Of a stretch of 64,000 nucleotides of DNA, positions 41,379 to 49,414 are shown piece after piece. The stretch is taken from positions 186,001 to 250,000 of the forward strand of contig NZ_CP064936.1 of NCBI RefSeq assembly GCF_016117655.1, in the 5' to 3' direction. The number at the start of each line of letters is the position of its first letter. The stretch's first letter is position 1. Source of the DNA: Treponema peruense. GTDB taxonomy: Bacteria > Spirochaetota > Spirochaetia > Treponematales > Treponemataceae. Made by a program: the position numbers and the translations under genes. The notes beneath the pieces are model-generated. The model was not told the DNA's origin and made no database searches. It was given only the letters and a program-made list of their open reading frames with translations.

Positions 41379-42878
41379 ATGGAACATATTAGTGCAGAAA
41401 AACTTGCCGAACTTGGCAAGGCTGAATATACAAAAGTCGAGGCTCTCCTTAAGAAAGGTCCTCTTACAAACAAAGACCGCATGGCTATTCCGCAGCAGGA
41501 AATGCCTACGGGAATTCCAACAGTCCGCGCAAGACAGATGAGTGAAGTTGCCCTCGGTTACTCTGCGGAACAGGCCGTTGTAGAAGCAAACCGCTGTCTT
41601 CAGTGTAAGAACCAGCCGTGTGTTTCGGGATGTCCTGTAAATGTACACATTCCTGAATTCGTAGCACAGGTTGCACTCGGCAAGTTCAAGGAAGCCGCTG
41701 ATATAATTAAAGAAACAAATCTTCTTCCTGCGATCTGCGGTCGTGTATGTCCTCAGGAAAAGCAGTGTCAGGGACAATGTACAGTAGGAAAAGTCTACAA
41801 ATCTGCCGAAAAGTCAGTAAGCATCGGCCGTCTTGAACGTTTTGTTGCCGACTACGAGCGCAATAATAATCTTGCTACAGCACCAAAAGTTGCAGCATCT
41901 ACAGGAAAAAAAGTAGCAGTAATCGGTTCGGGCCCTGCAGGACTTACTGTAGCGGCAGACTGTCGCCGCGCAGGACACGACGTAACTGTATTTGAAGCTT
42001 TCCACAAAGCCGGTGGTGTTATGGTATACGGAATCCCTGAATTCCGCCTTCCAAAGTCAATCGTACAGAATGAAGTAGAAAATCTCAAAAAGATGGGCGT
42101 TAAGTTCGAAATGAACTTCCTTGTAGGCCGCACTTCTACCGTACAGCAGATTCTTACAGAAAAGGGATTCGATGCTGCCTTTATAGGAACAGGAGCCGGA
42201 CTTCCAAAATTCTTCGGAATCAAGGGTGAAAACTACATCGGTGTATTCAGCGCAAACGAATATCTTACACGCGCAAATCTTATGAAAGCATACGAAAAGG
42301 GCGTTGCAGACACACCGTTCTATGAAGCAAAAACCGTTGTAGTATGCGGTGGCGGTAACGTAGCAATGGATGCAGCACGTATGGCTCTTCGTCTTGGTGC
42401 AGAAAAAGTATATGTAGTATACCGCCGCACAAGAAATGAAATGCCAGCCCGCCGCGAAGAAGTAGATCATGCAGAGGAAGAAGGAGTAGAGTTCCGCTTC
42501 CTTGAAAATCCTGTAGAAATACTCGGAGATGCAGAAACAGGCAAAGTAACCGGGCTCAAGGCACTCAGCTACGAACTGGGCGAACCTGACGCAAGTGGCC
42601 GCCGTAAGCCTGTGGAAATAAAGGGAAGTGAACATGACATTCCGTGTGATGCAGTAATCGTTGCTCTCGGAAACAATTCAAATCCTCTTATTCCAAAGAC
42701 AACAAGCGAAATAAATGTTGACGCAAAGGGACACATCACTGTAGACGAAAACCAGACTACAAGTATGACAAAGGTTTGGGCCGGCGGAGACATTGTTCTT
42801 GGTGCAGCAACGGTAATTCTTGCCATGGGCGAAGGTCGCAAGGCTGCCGCAAGCATTAACGAATATCTGGCAAAATAA
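41379..42878 (+). CDS. nfnB: NADH-dependent ferredoxin:NADP+ oxidoreductase, large subunit (NfnB/GltD-like)
   Basis: A 499-residue flavoprotein, often annotated as glutamate synthase small chain or GltA. N-terminal [4Fe-4S] ligands: CLQCKNQPCVSGCPVNVHIP (~72-91) and CGRVCPQEKQCQGQC (~125). FAD site VAVIGSGPAGLTVAADCRRA (~182), NADPH site VVVCGGGNVAMDAARMALRL (~322), C-terminal TSMTKVWAGGDIVLGAATVI. No glutamate synthase large subunit is nearby, and pairing with the [2Fe-2S] subunit supports Nfn. Codon use is of a well-expressed gene. Confidence 0.93.
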   Translation: MEHISAEKLAELGKAEYTKVEALLKKGPLTNKDRMAIPQQEMPTGIPTVRARQMSEVALGYSAEQAVVEANRCLQCKNQPCVSGCPVNVHIPEFVAQVALGKFKEAADIIKETNLLPAICGRVCPQEKQCQGQCTVGKVYKSAEKSVSIGRLERFVADYERNNNLATAPKVAASTGKKVAVIGSGPAGLTVAADCRRAGHDVTVFEAFHKAGGVMVYGIPEFRLPKSIVQNEVENLKKMGVKFEMNFLVGRTSTVQQILTEKGFDAAFIGTGAGLPKFFGIKGENYIGVFSANEYLTRANLMKAYEKGVADTPFYEAKTVVVCGGGNVAMDAARMALRLGAEKVYVVYRRTRNEMPARREEVDHAEEEGVEFRFLENPVEILGDAETGKVTGLKALSYELGEPDASGRRKPVEIKGSEHDIPCDAVIVALGNNSNPLIPKTTSEINVDAKGHITVDENQTTSMTKVWAGGDIVLGAATVILAMGEGRKAAASINEYLAK

Positions 42879-42906
42879 GTTGAATAAGCTCTGAAAACTT
42901 AGGCGT

Positions 42907-44244
42907 TCAGGGCTTGATTAAAGAAAGCATTTCTTTTGCTTTTTCATAGAAGACGTCTTCCATTACTTCAGGGAAGGCGTCTTTTATTTTTTCAAGACAT
43001 TCAGAAAGTTCAACAATAGAATCTGTTCCGCCGGTGACAACTTCACAAAAACCGCATTCCCTCTGTTGTTTTGCCGCATCATTTACGGTCTGGCTTACAC
43101 TCAAAATTCCGGGAAAGCCGCAAAGCTGAACCAGTGTCTTTTCGTCAAGAATGGGAAACTTAAAGGTAAGAACAAATTTTTTATTCAGTCTGCAGAAAGC
43201 GGTATTTTTGTCATACAAAGCAGCCAGAAAATTAAAGCCGTTTGCCGCCGCAACAGATTTTGTCATACCAGAAAGCCGCGGGTTTATTTCTATTATATAC
43301 CACTTTTTTTGTTCCGGGTTGAATATCAAATCGACCTGCGCTATTCCGTCTATGCAAAGAACATCTGCCAGTCTTTTGAGTTCACGCTTCATGTCTGCGG
43401 TACAAAAGCACTCTGCCGTAACCGGGCCCAATTTTACGCTCTGCTTTGGACTTGTAAGGCCGTATTTGTTTACAGAAAACATAAACGGATCCATAACTTC
43501 ATAGTCGCCGTTTCTTCCGTAAATTTCTGTGCCAAAACTTATGCCTTCTATAAATTCCTGTACAATTTTGTCGCAGCTGCAGTTTTTTGAACAGAGAAAA
43601 CCCCGCGCCGCTTTGGAACTTTTTACAACTTCCATGCCGTAAGAGCTGAGCCCCGATGTGTCTTTGATTACAACCGGGTAATTCAACTTGTCCAGTTCTG
43701 AAAAAATATATTCCCTGTAAGCATTCGTGTGGATTTCTGCTCGCCCGCGTTCTGCAATAAACCGTTCCCTGTGTACAAATATTGAGCGCGGTGTACAGAA
43801 ATTGTTTGCGGTTAAAAAATCGTGAGTGACGTTTTTGTCAAAGCAAGTGTACTGTGTTTTGGATGTATTGCATATTGTTCTTATTCCGGCCTGTTCAAGA
43901 TATTCTGCCACAAGAGCGTCCGAAAGTCCAAGCCAGTCAAACGGTGTTACCCAAAAACTTGCCGCTACCGCAGTGTCTGGATTTAAAGAAACGATTCTTT
44001 GTGCAAAGGTCCGGGCATCTTCGTTGTCTGCAACAATGTATTTTATTCCGGGGCATTCAATAATGTTTCCGTTTTGGTCAATGTCGGCCAGAAACATTCC
44101 GGGGCGCTGTGTGACAACATAAAACTGCGTGCCGGGAAAAGCCGCCATTAGTTCCGACAGAAAGTCGCGCGCAGACGGCTTGTTGAAAAAGTGCATGCGG
44201 CCGTCATAAATATTCGTGTTTGTGCTGAAAAAGACGACCGTCAT
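42907..44244 (-). CDS. ATP-grasp domain protein
   Basis: A 445-residue enzyme with a carbamoyl-phosphate-synthase-type ATP-grasp domain. After an N-terminal Rossmann-like part (MTVVFFSTNTNIYDG), the ATP-grasp core includes LNYPVVIKDTSGLSSYGMEV (ATP lysine), KIVQEFIEGISFGTEIYG (adenine hinge), and IAQVDLIFNPEQKKWYIIEI followed by NPRLSGMT (metal ligands E and N). It should join a carboxylate to an amine; substrate unknown. Two starts are possible: TTG at 44280, overlapping the preceding lipoprotein stop by 4 bp, or ATG at 44244, chosen because the fold begins there. It is probably cotranscribed with the lipoprotein gene. Confidence 0.85.
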   Translation of the reverse strand: MTVVFFSTNTNIYDGRMHFFNKPSARDFLSELMAAFPGTQFYVVTQRPGMFLADIDQNGNIIECPGIKYIVADNEDARTFAQRIVSLNPDTAVAASFWVTPFDWLGLSDALVAEYLEQAGIRTICNTSKTQYTCFDKNVTHDFLTANNFCTPRSIFVHRERFIAERGRAEIHTNAYREYIFSELDKLNYPVVIKDTSGLSSYGMEVVKSSKAARGFLCSKNCSCDKIVQEFIEGISFGTEIYGRNGDYEVMDPFMFSVNKYGLTSPKQSVKLGPVTAECFCTADMKRELKRLADVLCIDGIAQVDLIFNPEQKKWYIIEINPRLSGMTKSVAAANGFNFLAALYDKNTAFCRLNKKFVLTFKFPILDEKTLVQLCGFPGILSVSQTVNDAAKQQRECGFCEVVTGGTDSIVELSECLEKIKDAFPEVMEDVFYEKAKEMLSLIKP

Positions 44245-44276
44245 GGTTTGTGTAAATTTATTCTGCAGCTGCTGTA

Positions 44277-44843
44277 TCAAGCTTCTGTTTCTTCTGCTGC
44301 AACAGATTCTGCGTCTGTAGGCTCGCTTACTTCTTCAGCAACATCAGCTTCTTCTTCGCTCTGTTCGGGAGCCGCAACTTCTTCTGTGTAGCCCGGAGCC
44401 GTCTTTTTGATAAGAATCTGTGCAGCCTTGAGTGCTTCCTGCATAGCCTTAATCATGTCAGTGCTGCCGCTCGCTCCGAGAGTCTTTGTACCGTAGCAGG
44501 CGGCGACCGGTTTTAATGTAAGTGCATCAATGAAAGTAACAACCGCCGTAGCTTCCCCCGCCGACTGGATAAATCCGTACTTTACCAGAAGAAGTTCGTT
44601 TGTTGCAAATTCTGCAGACGTCATTGTTTCTGCGGAGCCAAGAACATTAAGGCGTGTATTTTCCAGCGCACCAAGAACAATTACGTCCATTGCCGCAGAA
44701 TAATCTGTCGGGTCTGCAAGAGTTACCATTGTGTAGCCGCTTAGATCTACATCAGAAGCCTTGCTGCTTTTGGGGGCACTGGCACATGAAACCAAAGCAA
44801 ATGCCGCAACCGCAGCAACCATTGAACAAATAATTTTTTTCAT
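44277..44843 (-). CDS. Putative lipoprotein with acidic C-terminal tail
   Basis: A 188-residue protein with lipoprotein signal MKKIICSMVAAVAAFALVSC, Cys at residue 20. Residues ~35-150 form a compact domain with SGYTMVTLADPTDYSAAMDV, VLGALENTRLNVLGSAET and ATAVVTFIDALTLKPVAACY, resembling treponemal lipoproteins of unknown function. The last ~35 residues are almost only E, A, S, V, P and D (EQSEEEADVAEEVSEPTDAE), a flexible acidic tail. AGAGGTG ribosome site. The following ATP-grasp gene is almost or actually overlapping, suggesting a functional link. Confidence 0.82.
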   Translation of the reverse strand: MKKIICSMVAAVAAFALVSCASAPKSSKASDVDLSGYTMVTLADPTDYSAAMDVIVLGALENTRLNVLGSAETMTSAEFATNELLLVKYGFIQSAGEATAVVTFIDALTLKPVAACYGTKTLGASGSTDMIKAMQEALKAAQILIKKTAPGYTEEVAAPEQSEEEADVAEEVSEPTDAESVAAEETEA

Positions 44844-44972
44844 TTAATACACCTCTTCGTTTAGCGGGAAAATATCAACACAGAAACTATAACACATTTT
44901 TTACAAAAAATAAATCCGTGCCATCTGATTTTCAGATTTTTTACAGTATCGGTATCTGACCGCCGTTTAAAA

Positions 44973-45001
44973 TTGACAGTTACACTTGGTTGTGGTATAT
45001 T
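44973..45001 (+). promoter_or_regulatory. Consensus sigma-70 promoter of a short transcription unit
   Basis: TTGACA at 44973-44978 and TATATT at 44996-45001 with a 17-nt spacer. Transcription would start near 45008, and a terminator follows within 90 nt without a gene between. Confidence 0.75.
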
Positions 45002-45007
45002 GAATAA

Positions 45008-45095
45008 AAGGAAATGCCCGAACATTTGGTCATCTCCACAATTTACGGTAATAAGCCGCCCATAGTGTAGTAGACTAAAGGGCGGCTATTTTTTA
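45008..45095 (+). ncRNA. Candidate small RNA upstream of asnB
   Basis: About 88 nt between a consensus promoter and an intrinsic terminator: AGCCGCCC (45054-45061), 18-nt loop, GGGCGGCT (45080-45087), then a T-run to 45095. There is no ribosome site with a useful ORF. It matches no RNA family I know (not 6S, tmRNA, SRP or RNase P by size and motifs). It could be an sRNA or a decoy leader. Confidence 0.5.
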
Positions 45096-45149
45096 CTCTT
45101 TACTTTTTTAGTTGCAGGGATACTCTTTCCCGCCACCCCCTCAACCGCG

Positions 45150-45178
45150 TTGACATTTTCTGTTAAATTCTTTATAGT
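45150..45178 (+). promoter_or_regulatory. Consensus promoter of asnB
   Basis: TTGACA at 45150-45155 and TATAGT at 45173-45178 with a 17-nt spacer, about 100 nt upstream of the asnB ATG. Confidence 0.75.
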
Positions 45179-45191
45179 AAATAAAGACGAT

Positions 45192-45259
45192 GACGTCCGT
45201 TTGGTAAAACTGTCTGTTTTTTTCAGAAAGGCGGTTGTACCAAACGGACGTCTTTTTTT
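45192..45259 (+). terminator. Strong intrinsic terminator in the asnB leader (attenuator candidate)
   Basis: A perfect 15-bp stem, GACGTCCGTTTGGTA (45192-45206) with TACCAAACGGACGTC (45238-45252), followed by T7 (45253-45259). It lies between the asnB promoter and its ribosome site AAGGGG (45266-45271). The loop of 31 nt contains a smaller CTG/CAG hairpin around a T-run. Transcription of asnB therefore has to escape this site. Confidence 0.85.
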
Positions 45260-45277
45260 ATATGTAAGGGGTTAAAT

Positions 45278-47017
45278 ATGTGTGGATTTGTCGGTGCATT
45301 TGATTTGAACAGCGGTTCAGCTCCAATAGACGAAGGACTCAAAGACCAGCTGCGTTCACAGGTTCTTGAGATGTCAAGAAAGATTCGCCATCGTGGTCCG
45401 GACTGGAGCGGCGTTTATACAGGAGACAATGCCATTCTTTCACACGAGAGACTTGCAATTGTAGACCCTCTCAGCGGAAAGCAGCCTCTTGTAAGCGACG
45501 ACGGAAAAATAATTCTTGCCGTTAACGGTGAAATCTACAATCATCAGGAAATAAGACAGAAGTTTGCCGGAAAATACAACTTCAAGACACAGAGTGACTG
45601 CGAAGTAATTATTCCGCTTTACAAAGAAAAGGGCGTAAACTTTCTGGAAGATTTAAGCGGAATCTTCGCTTTTGCCCTCTACGACAGCGAAAAAGACGTT
45701 TACCTTATAGGCCGTGATGAAATAGGTGTTATTCCGCTTTACCAGGGCTGGGACAAACAGGGCCGCTATTATGTAGCAAGCGAACTTAAGGCACTTGAAG
45801 GCCACTGCATGACAATAGAAGAATTCCCCAACGGATGCTACTTTTATTCAAAAGATGAAAAGCCCGTAAAATGGTACCACCGCGACTGGGAAGATTTTGG
45901 TGCCGTGGAAAACAAGCCTTGTGCAACTGACGCACAGGGAAATGTAATAAACGCTTCTGTAATTGAAGGTGTAAAAGAAGGACTCGAAACTGCTGTAAAA
46001 AAGCAGCTCATGAGCGATGTTCCTTACGGTGTACTTCTTTCAGGCGGACTCGACTCAAGCATTATTGCGGCCATAACACAGAAATTTTCAAAGAAACGCG
46101 TAGAAAGCGGTGACAGTCAGGATGCATGGTGGCCGCGCCTGCACAGTTTTGCGGTAGGACTTGAAGGTTCGCCTGATCTTGTTGCAGCAAAAAAAGCCGC
46201 AGACTATATCGGAACAGTACACCACGAAGTTCACTTTACAATTCAGGAAGCACTTGATGCCCTGCCTGATGTAATTTACCACATCGAAACTTACGACATT
46301 ACAACAGTACGTGCAAGTACACCAATGTATCTTCTGGCACGTGTAATCAAATCTATGGGAATAAAGATGGTACTCAGCGGGGAAGGCAGCGATGAGCTTT
46401 TTGGAGGTTATCTCTATTTCCATAAGGCCCCGAACGCGCGCGAATTCCACGAAGAACTTGTACGCAAAATGAGCAAACTTCATCTTTATGACTGTCTGCG
46501 CGCCAATAAGTCACTGGCTGCCTGGGGTGTAGAAGGCCGTGTACCGTTCCTTGACAAAGACTTTATCGACGTTGCCATGAGACTCAATCCGCTGGACAAA
46601 ATGAACATTCGCCTTCCCGACGGAAAACAGCGCATGGAAAAATGGATTCTGCGCAAAGCCTTCGAAGATATGCTCCCCGAAAACATCTGCTGGAGACAAA
46701 AGGAACAGTTCTCTGACGGCGTAGGCTACAGCTGGATTGACACCCTTAAGGAAATGACTGCACGCAAGGTATCTGACGCAGAGTTTGCACAGAGGGCAAA
46801 GCGCTTCCCGGTAAATACTCCTGTAACAAAAGAAGAGTATTACTACCGCGAAATTTACAGCAGATTCTTCCCAAGCGAAAGTGCAGCCCTTACTGTTCCG
46901 CATGAAGCAGGAGTTGCCTGTTCAACTGCAAAGGCTCTTGAATGGGACGCAGCCTGGAAAAACATGGACGAACCTTCAGGACGCGCAATTGCCGGTGTTC
47001 ACGACAAGGCATATTAA
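45278..47017 (+). CDS. asnB: Asparagine synthase (glutamine-hydrolysing)
   Basis: A 579-residue class-II glutamine amidotransferase. It starts MCGFVGAFD, so Cys2 becomes the N-terminal nucleophile after Met removal. GATase motifs RHRGPDWSG, LSHERLAIVDP and AVNGEIYNHQEIR are present. The synthetase domain has the PPi-loop YGVLLSGGLDSSIIAAI (~250-266) and VLSGEGSDELFGGYLYFHKA (~365). It makes asparagine from aspartate, glutamine and ATP in the cytoplasm. The length and ERVPFLDKDF-like motif (EGRVPFLDKDFIDVAMRLNP) agree with E. coli AsnB (554). Preceded by an unusual promoter-terminator leader. Confidence 0.96.
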   Translation: MCGFVGAFDLNSGSAPIDEGLKDQLRSQVLEMSRKIRHRGPDWSGVYTGDNAILSHERLAIVDPLSGKQPLVSDDGKIILAVNGEIYNHQEIRQKFAGKYNFKTQSDCEVIIPLYKEKGVNFLEDLSGIFAFALYDSEKDVYLIGRDEIGVIPLYQGWDKQGRYYVASELKALEGHCMTIEEFPNGCYFYSKDEKPVKWYHRDWEDFGAVENKPCATDAQGNVINASVIEGVKEGLETAVKKQLMSDVPYGVLLSGGLDSSIIAAITQKFSKKRVESGDSQDAWWPRLHSFAVGLEGSPDLVAAKKAADYIGTVHHEVHFTIQEALDALPDVIYHIETYDITTVRASTPMYLLARVIKSMGIKMVLSGEGSDELFGGYLYFHKAPNAREFHEELVRKMSKLHLYDCLRANKSLAAWGVEGRVPFLDKDFIDVAMRLNPLDKMNIRLPDGKQRMEKWILRKAFEDMLPENICWRQKEQFSDGVGYSWIDTLKEMTARKVSDAEFAQRAKRFPVNTPVTKEEYYYREIYSRFFPSESAALTVPHEAGVACSTAKALEWDAAWKNMDEPSGRAIAGVHDKAY

Positions 47018-47057
47018 GGGCGTCTCTGAATAAGAAACTTTCGGATGCTGAATTTTA

Positions 47058-47087
47058 ACTGTATGTTCAAGAATTTAAACATACAGT
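47058..47087 (+). repeat. Perfect 10-bp hairpin after asnB
   Basis: ACTGTATGTT (47058-47067) and AACATACAGT (47078-47087) with a 10-nt loop. No T-run follows, so it is either a poor terminator, an mRNA end protector, or an operator for the next gene, whose -10 box begins 23 nt downstream. Confidence 0.5.
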
Positions 47088-47109
47088 GGAATAAAAATCC
47101 CCGAAGCGG

Positions 47110-47115
47110 TATAAT
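47110..47115 (+). promoter_or_regulatory. -10 box directly before a start codon
   Basis: TATAAT at 47110-47115 with the ATG of the next gene at 47122, so transcription would begin at or next to the start codon and give a leaderless mRNA. The -35 region is weak. Confidence 0.45.
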
Positions 47116-47121
47116 ACGCAC

Positions 47122-47883
47122 ATGCACAATATATATCAGATCTTTATTATAATGGCGTTTTTATTCTTCTTCGGGGCCGTTTTGGGCTGGGTACTTGAAC
47201 TTGTATTCCGCAGATTCAGCAAAAAGGCAAATCCCGAAGGCCGCTGGCTTAATCCCGGATTTTTGACAGGTCCGTGCCTTCCCATTTACGGGCTTGGTTC
47301 CATTGCGCTTTATATACTGAGCATTACAGAAAAATATTTTATAAATGCGCAGAAAGCAGGCGTTCTCTACTATATAATAATGTTTTTTATCATGGCACTT
47401 GTAATGACTTTAATTGAATACATTGCCGGAATTATTTTTGTAAAGGGTATGCACATTAAACTCTGGGACTACAGTGATGAACCGGGAAATATTCAGGGTG
47501 TTGTATGCCCGAAGTTTACGCTTATCTGGGGCGTTCTTGCCGCTTTATACTACTTCTTTCTTTTTCCTTCATTTGACAAACTGGTGCTCTGGTTTGTAGA
47601 CCATCCGTGGTTTTCTTTTGTTGTGGGAACCGTATTCGGCTTTTTTATAATAGACTGCGCGTTTTCATTCCATTTGGGTTCGGTTCTGCACAAAAAAGCT
47701 GCGGAAATCGACAAAAAAGCTACTGTTGATTTTCAGTTTATGCAGAGAAGGCTTCAGCAGCTTAAGGTTTCAAAATTCTTTACACCGCATGACGACCGCT
47801 ATCTTACGTCAAAAATACAGAAGTTTGAAGAATTTATTCACAGAACACCCGCTTCTGTTGAAGAGTCTTTAAAAAACAAGTGA
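47122..47883 (+). CDS. Putative ABC-transporter-permease-like membrane protein (CmpB/PF06541 family)
   Basis: A 253-residue membrane protein with six hydrophobic segments. The family hallmark lies at the N-terminus: FFGAVLGWVLELVFRRF, then GRWLNPGFLTGPCLPIYGLG. LIEYIAGIIFVKGMHIKLWDYSD and GVVCPKFTLIWGVLAALYYF follow. The C-terminal ~60 residues are basic and cytoplasmic. Called 'ABC transporter permease' in databases but with no demonstrated transport role. No ribosome site precedes the ATG, consistent with leaderless expression. Confidence 0.85.
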   Translation: MHNIYQIFIIMAFLFFFGAVLGWVLELVFRRFSKKANPEGRWLNPGFLTGPCLPIYGLGSIALYILSITEKYFINAQKAGVLYYIIMFFIMALVMTLIEYIAGIIFVKGMHIKLWDYSDEPGNIQGVVCPKFTLIWGVLAALYYFFLFPSFDKLVLWFVDHPWFSFVVGTVFGFFIIDCAFSFHLGSVLHKKAAEIDKKATVDFQFMQRRLQQLKVSKFFTPHDDRYLTSKIQKFEEFIHRTPASVEESLKNK

Positions 47884-47928
47884 TTTTTTTACTATTTTAT
47901 GCCGATTAAGTATCTGGGAAGTCTTTGT

Positions 47929-47957
47929 TTGACAATACAACCGCTCTTTGGTATACT
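47929..47957 (+). promoter_or_regulatory. Consensus promoter of the envelope cluster
   Basis: TTGACA at 47929-47934 and TATACT at 47952-47957 with a 17-nt spacer, followed by the AAGGGAG ribosome site of the M23 gene. Confidence 0.75.
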
Positions 47958-47980
47958 TAATCAGTTAAGGGAGTAAAATT

Positions 47981-48994
47981 TTGGCACGCTCACGCAGATA
48001 TAAAAGACTTGAAAAAAATATTGTTTCACGCATCATGCACTCTCTTTCCGCATTTTTTGGAAAGATTGGACGTTTTTTTGTGCGTGCGTTCAAGATTTTT
48101 GACGGAAAGCTTACAATAATGATTGTTCCCCATTCACAGGGAAAAGTTCTGAACATACAGACAAACGTATTTGCCATGATTCTTGGAGTTGTGGTGCTTG
48201 CAGGTGTTGCCTGTTCATTTGTCTATTTTAACCACAGAAATGCCGGTTCTGGAGTTGAACTGAGCCGCCTTAGGGAAGAAAACCGCGAAACTCTGGCAAG
48301 TCTGGATGAACTTCGTGACGAAAACAACAGTCTTTTGCAGACGGCAAAGCGGTTTCAGTCTTCTTTGAGCCAGTCACTTTCACTTCTTGGAATTAACCAG
48401 AGCGGCAGTTCTTCAAAGTCTGCCGGCCGCAACAGTGACCTTTCATCTCTTTTTGACACACAGGACATTGTTTCGGGTTCACTTAAGGAAGCTGCAGATA
48501 TAAGACAGCTTACCGCTTATCTTGAAAGTGCAGTTCACCCTGTAGAGCAGATTGGAAAAATGCTTGAAAACCAGGGTACGCTTTTTACAGACATTCCCAA
48601 TGTGTGGCCTGTAAAGAACGGGATAGGCCATATTTCCATGGAATTCGGCCAGAATATTCACCCTATTACAGAGCAGTGGTACATTCACAAAGGACTTGAC
48701 TTTAGTACATGGAGAAGCGGTGACCCGATTATTGCTACGGCAAACGGTCAGGTTGTTACTGTAGGTTATGACGACAGCTTCGGAAACTACGTTATCATAA
48801 AGCATAAGCACGGTATTTATACACGCTATGCACATATGGCAACTGTACGTGTACGCAAGGGACAGACTGTTTCGCAGCGTCAGGTAATCGGAACAATCGG
48901 AAACACCGGTATTACAAAAGGTCCGCACCTTCACTACGAAGTTCATATCGGTTCAGACGTTGTTGATCCCGCAAAATACATTAACGTAAAGTAA
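47981..48994 (+). CDS. M23-family metallopeptidase (LytM domain), TTG start
   Basis: A 337-residue inner-membrane-anchored cell-wall hydrolase. TTG at 47981 is preceded by AAGGGAG at 7 nt and is the only start with a ribosome site. A basic cytoplasmic tail of ~65 residues precedes one membrane helix (FAMILGVVVLAGVACSFVYF), then a coiled coil (SRLREENRETLASLDELRDE), then the LytM domain: HKGLDFSTWRSGDPI (zinc His and Asp), GNYVIIKHKHGIYTRYAHM, KGPHLHYEVHIG (HxH). It cleaves peptidoglycan cross-bridge peptides. The long basic N-terminus may touch cytoskeletal partners such as the bactofilin encoded next, 3 nt downstream. Confidence 0.93.
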   Translation: MARSRRYKRLEKNIVSRIMHSLSAFFGKIGRFFVRAFKIFDGKLTIMIVPHSQGKVLNIQTNVFAMILGVVVLAGVACSFVYFNHRNAGSGVELSRLREENRETLASLDELRDENNSLLQTAKRFQSSLSQSLSLLGINQSGSSSKSAGRNSDLSSLFDTQDIVSGSLKEAADIRQLTAYLESAVHPVEQIGKMLENQGTLFTDIPNVWPVKNGIGHISMEFGQNIHPITEQWYIHKGLDFSTWRSGDPIIATANGQVVTVGYDDSFGNYVIIKHKHGIYTRYAHMATVRVRKGQTVSQRQVIGTIGNTGITKGPHLHYEVHIGSDVVDPAKYINVK

Positions 48995-48997
48995 TCC

Positions 48998-49414
48998 ATG
49001 GCAGTTTTTAACGACGACATTTCCATTAACAGCATAATTGGCAATGGGTCTTCTATTCGCGGAGACATTAAGATAAACGGTTTTATGCGCATTGACGGCG
49101 ATCTTGAAGGCAATCTTGAAACGACAGGAAACGTGCTTGTCGGTGAAAATGCCCGCATTGCTGGAAACATCACGGCGCGTTCCATAACAGTCGGCGGTAT
49201 TATCAAAGGCAATGTCGTTGCTCCCGAACAGGTTCATCTTCTTTCTTCGAGCGTTGTTATAGGCGACATACAGACCAGACGGTTCCAGGCTGATGAAAAC
49301 GTAATTGTTCACGGACACTGCATTTCTTTGTATGACGAAACTGAATATGAAAGCGCTTCTGCTGAATGGGAAAACATAAAGTCTATTTCACAAAAAGCAA
49401 TAAAGGTTGACTGA
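48998..49414 (+). CDS. Bactofilin family cytoskeletal protein
   Basis: A 138-residue bactofilin (DUF583) that polymerises without nucleotide into filaments. The right-handed beta-helix core is seen as short repeats: GSSIRGDIKINGFMRIDGDL, EGNLETTGNVLVGENARIAG, NITARSITVGGIIKGNV. The flanking tails are short. Pairing of bactofilin with M23 peptidase is known from Helicobacter (CcmA-Csd), Leptospira and others, where the two control cell shape; here they probably shape the helical cell (inference). The stop overlaps the next ATG by 1 bp (TGATGG). Confidence 0.94.
   Translation: MAVFNDDISINSIIGNGSSIRGDIKINGFMRIDGDLEGNLETTGNVLVGENARIAGNITARSITVGGIIKGNVVAPEQVHLLSSSVVIGDIQTRRFQADENVIVHGHCISLYDETEYESASAEWENIKSISQKAIKVD

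Noticed and set aside
42057-42635. 192-codon minus-strand frame within nfnB
   Set aside because: Cys/Phe/Tyr-rich antisense shadow of a clearly coding gene.
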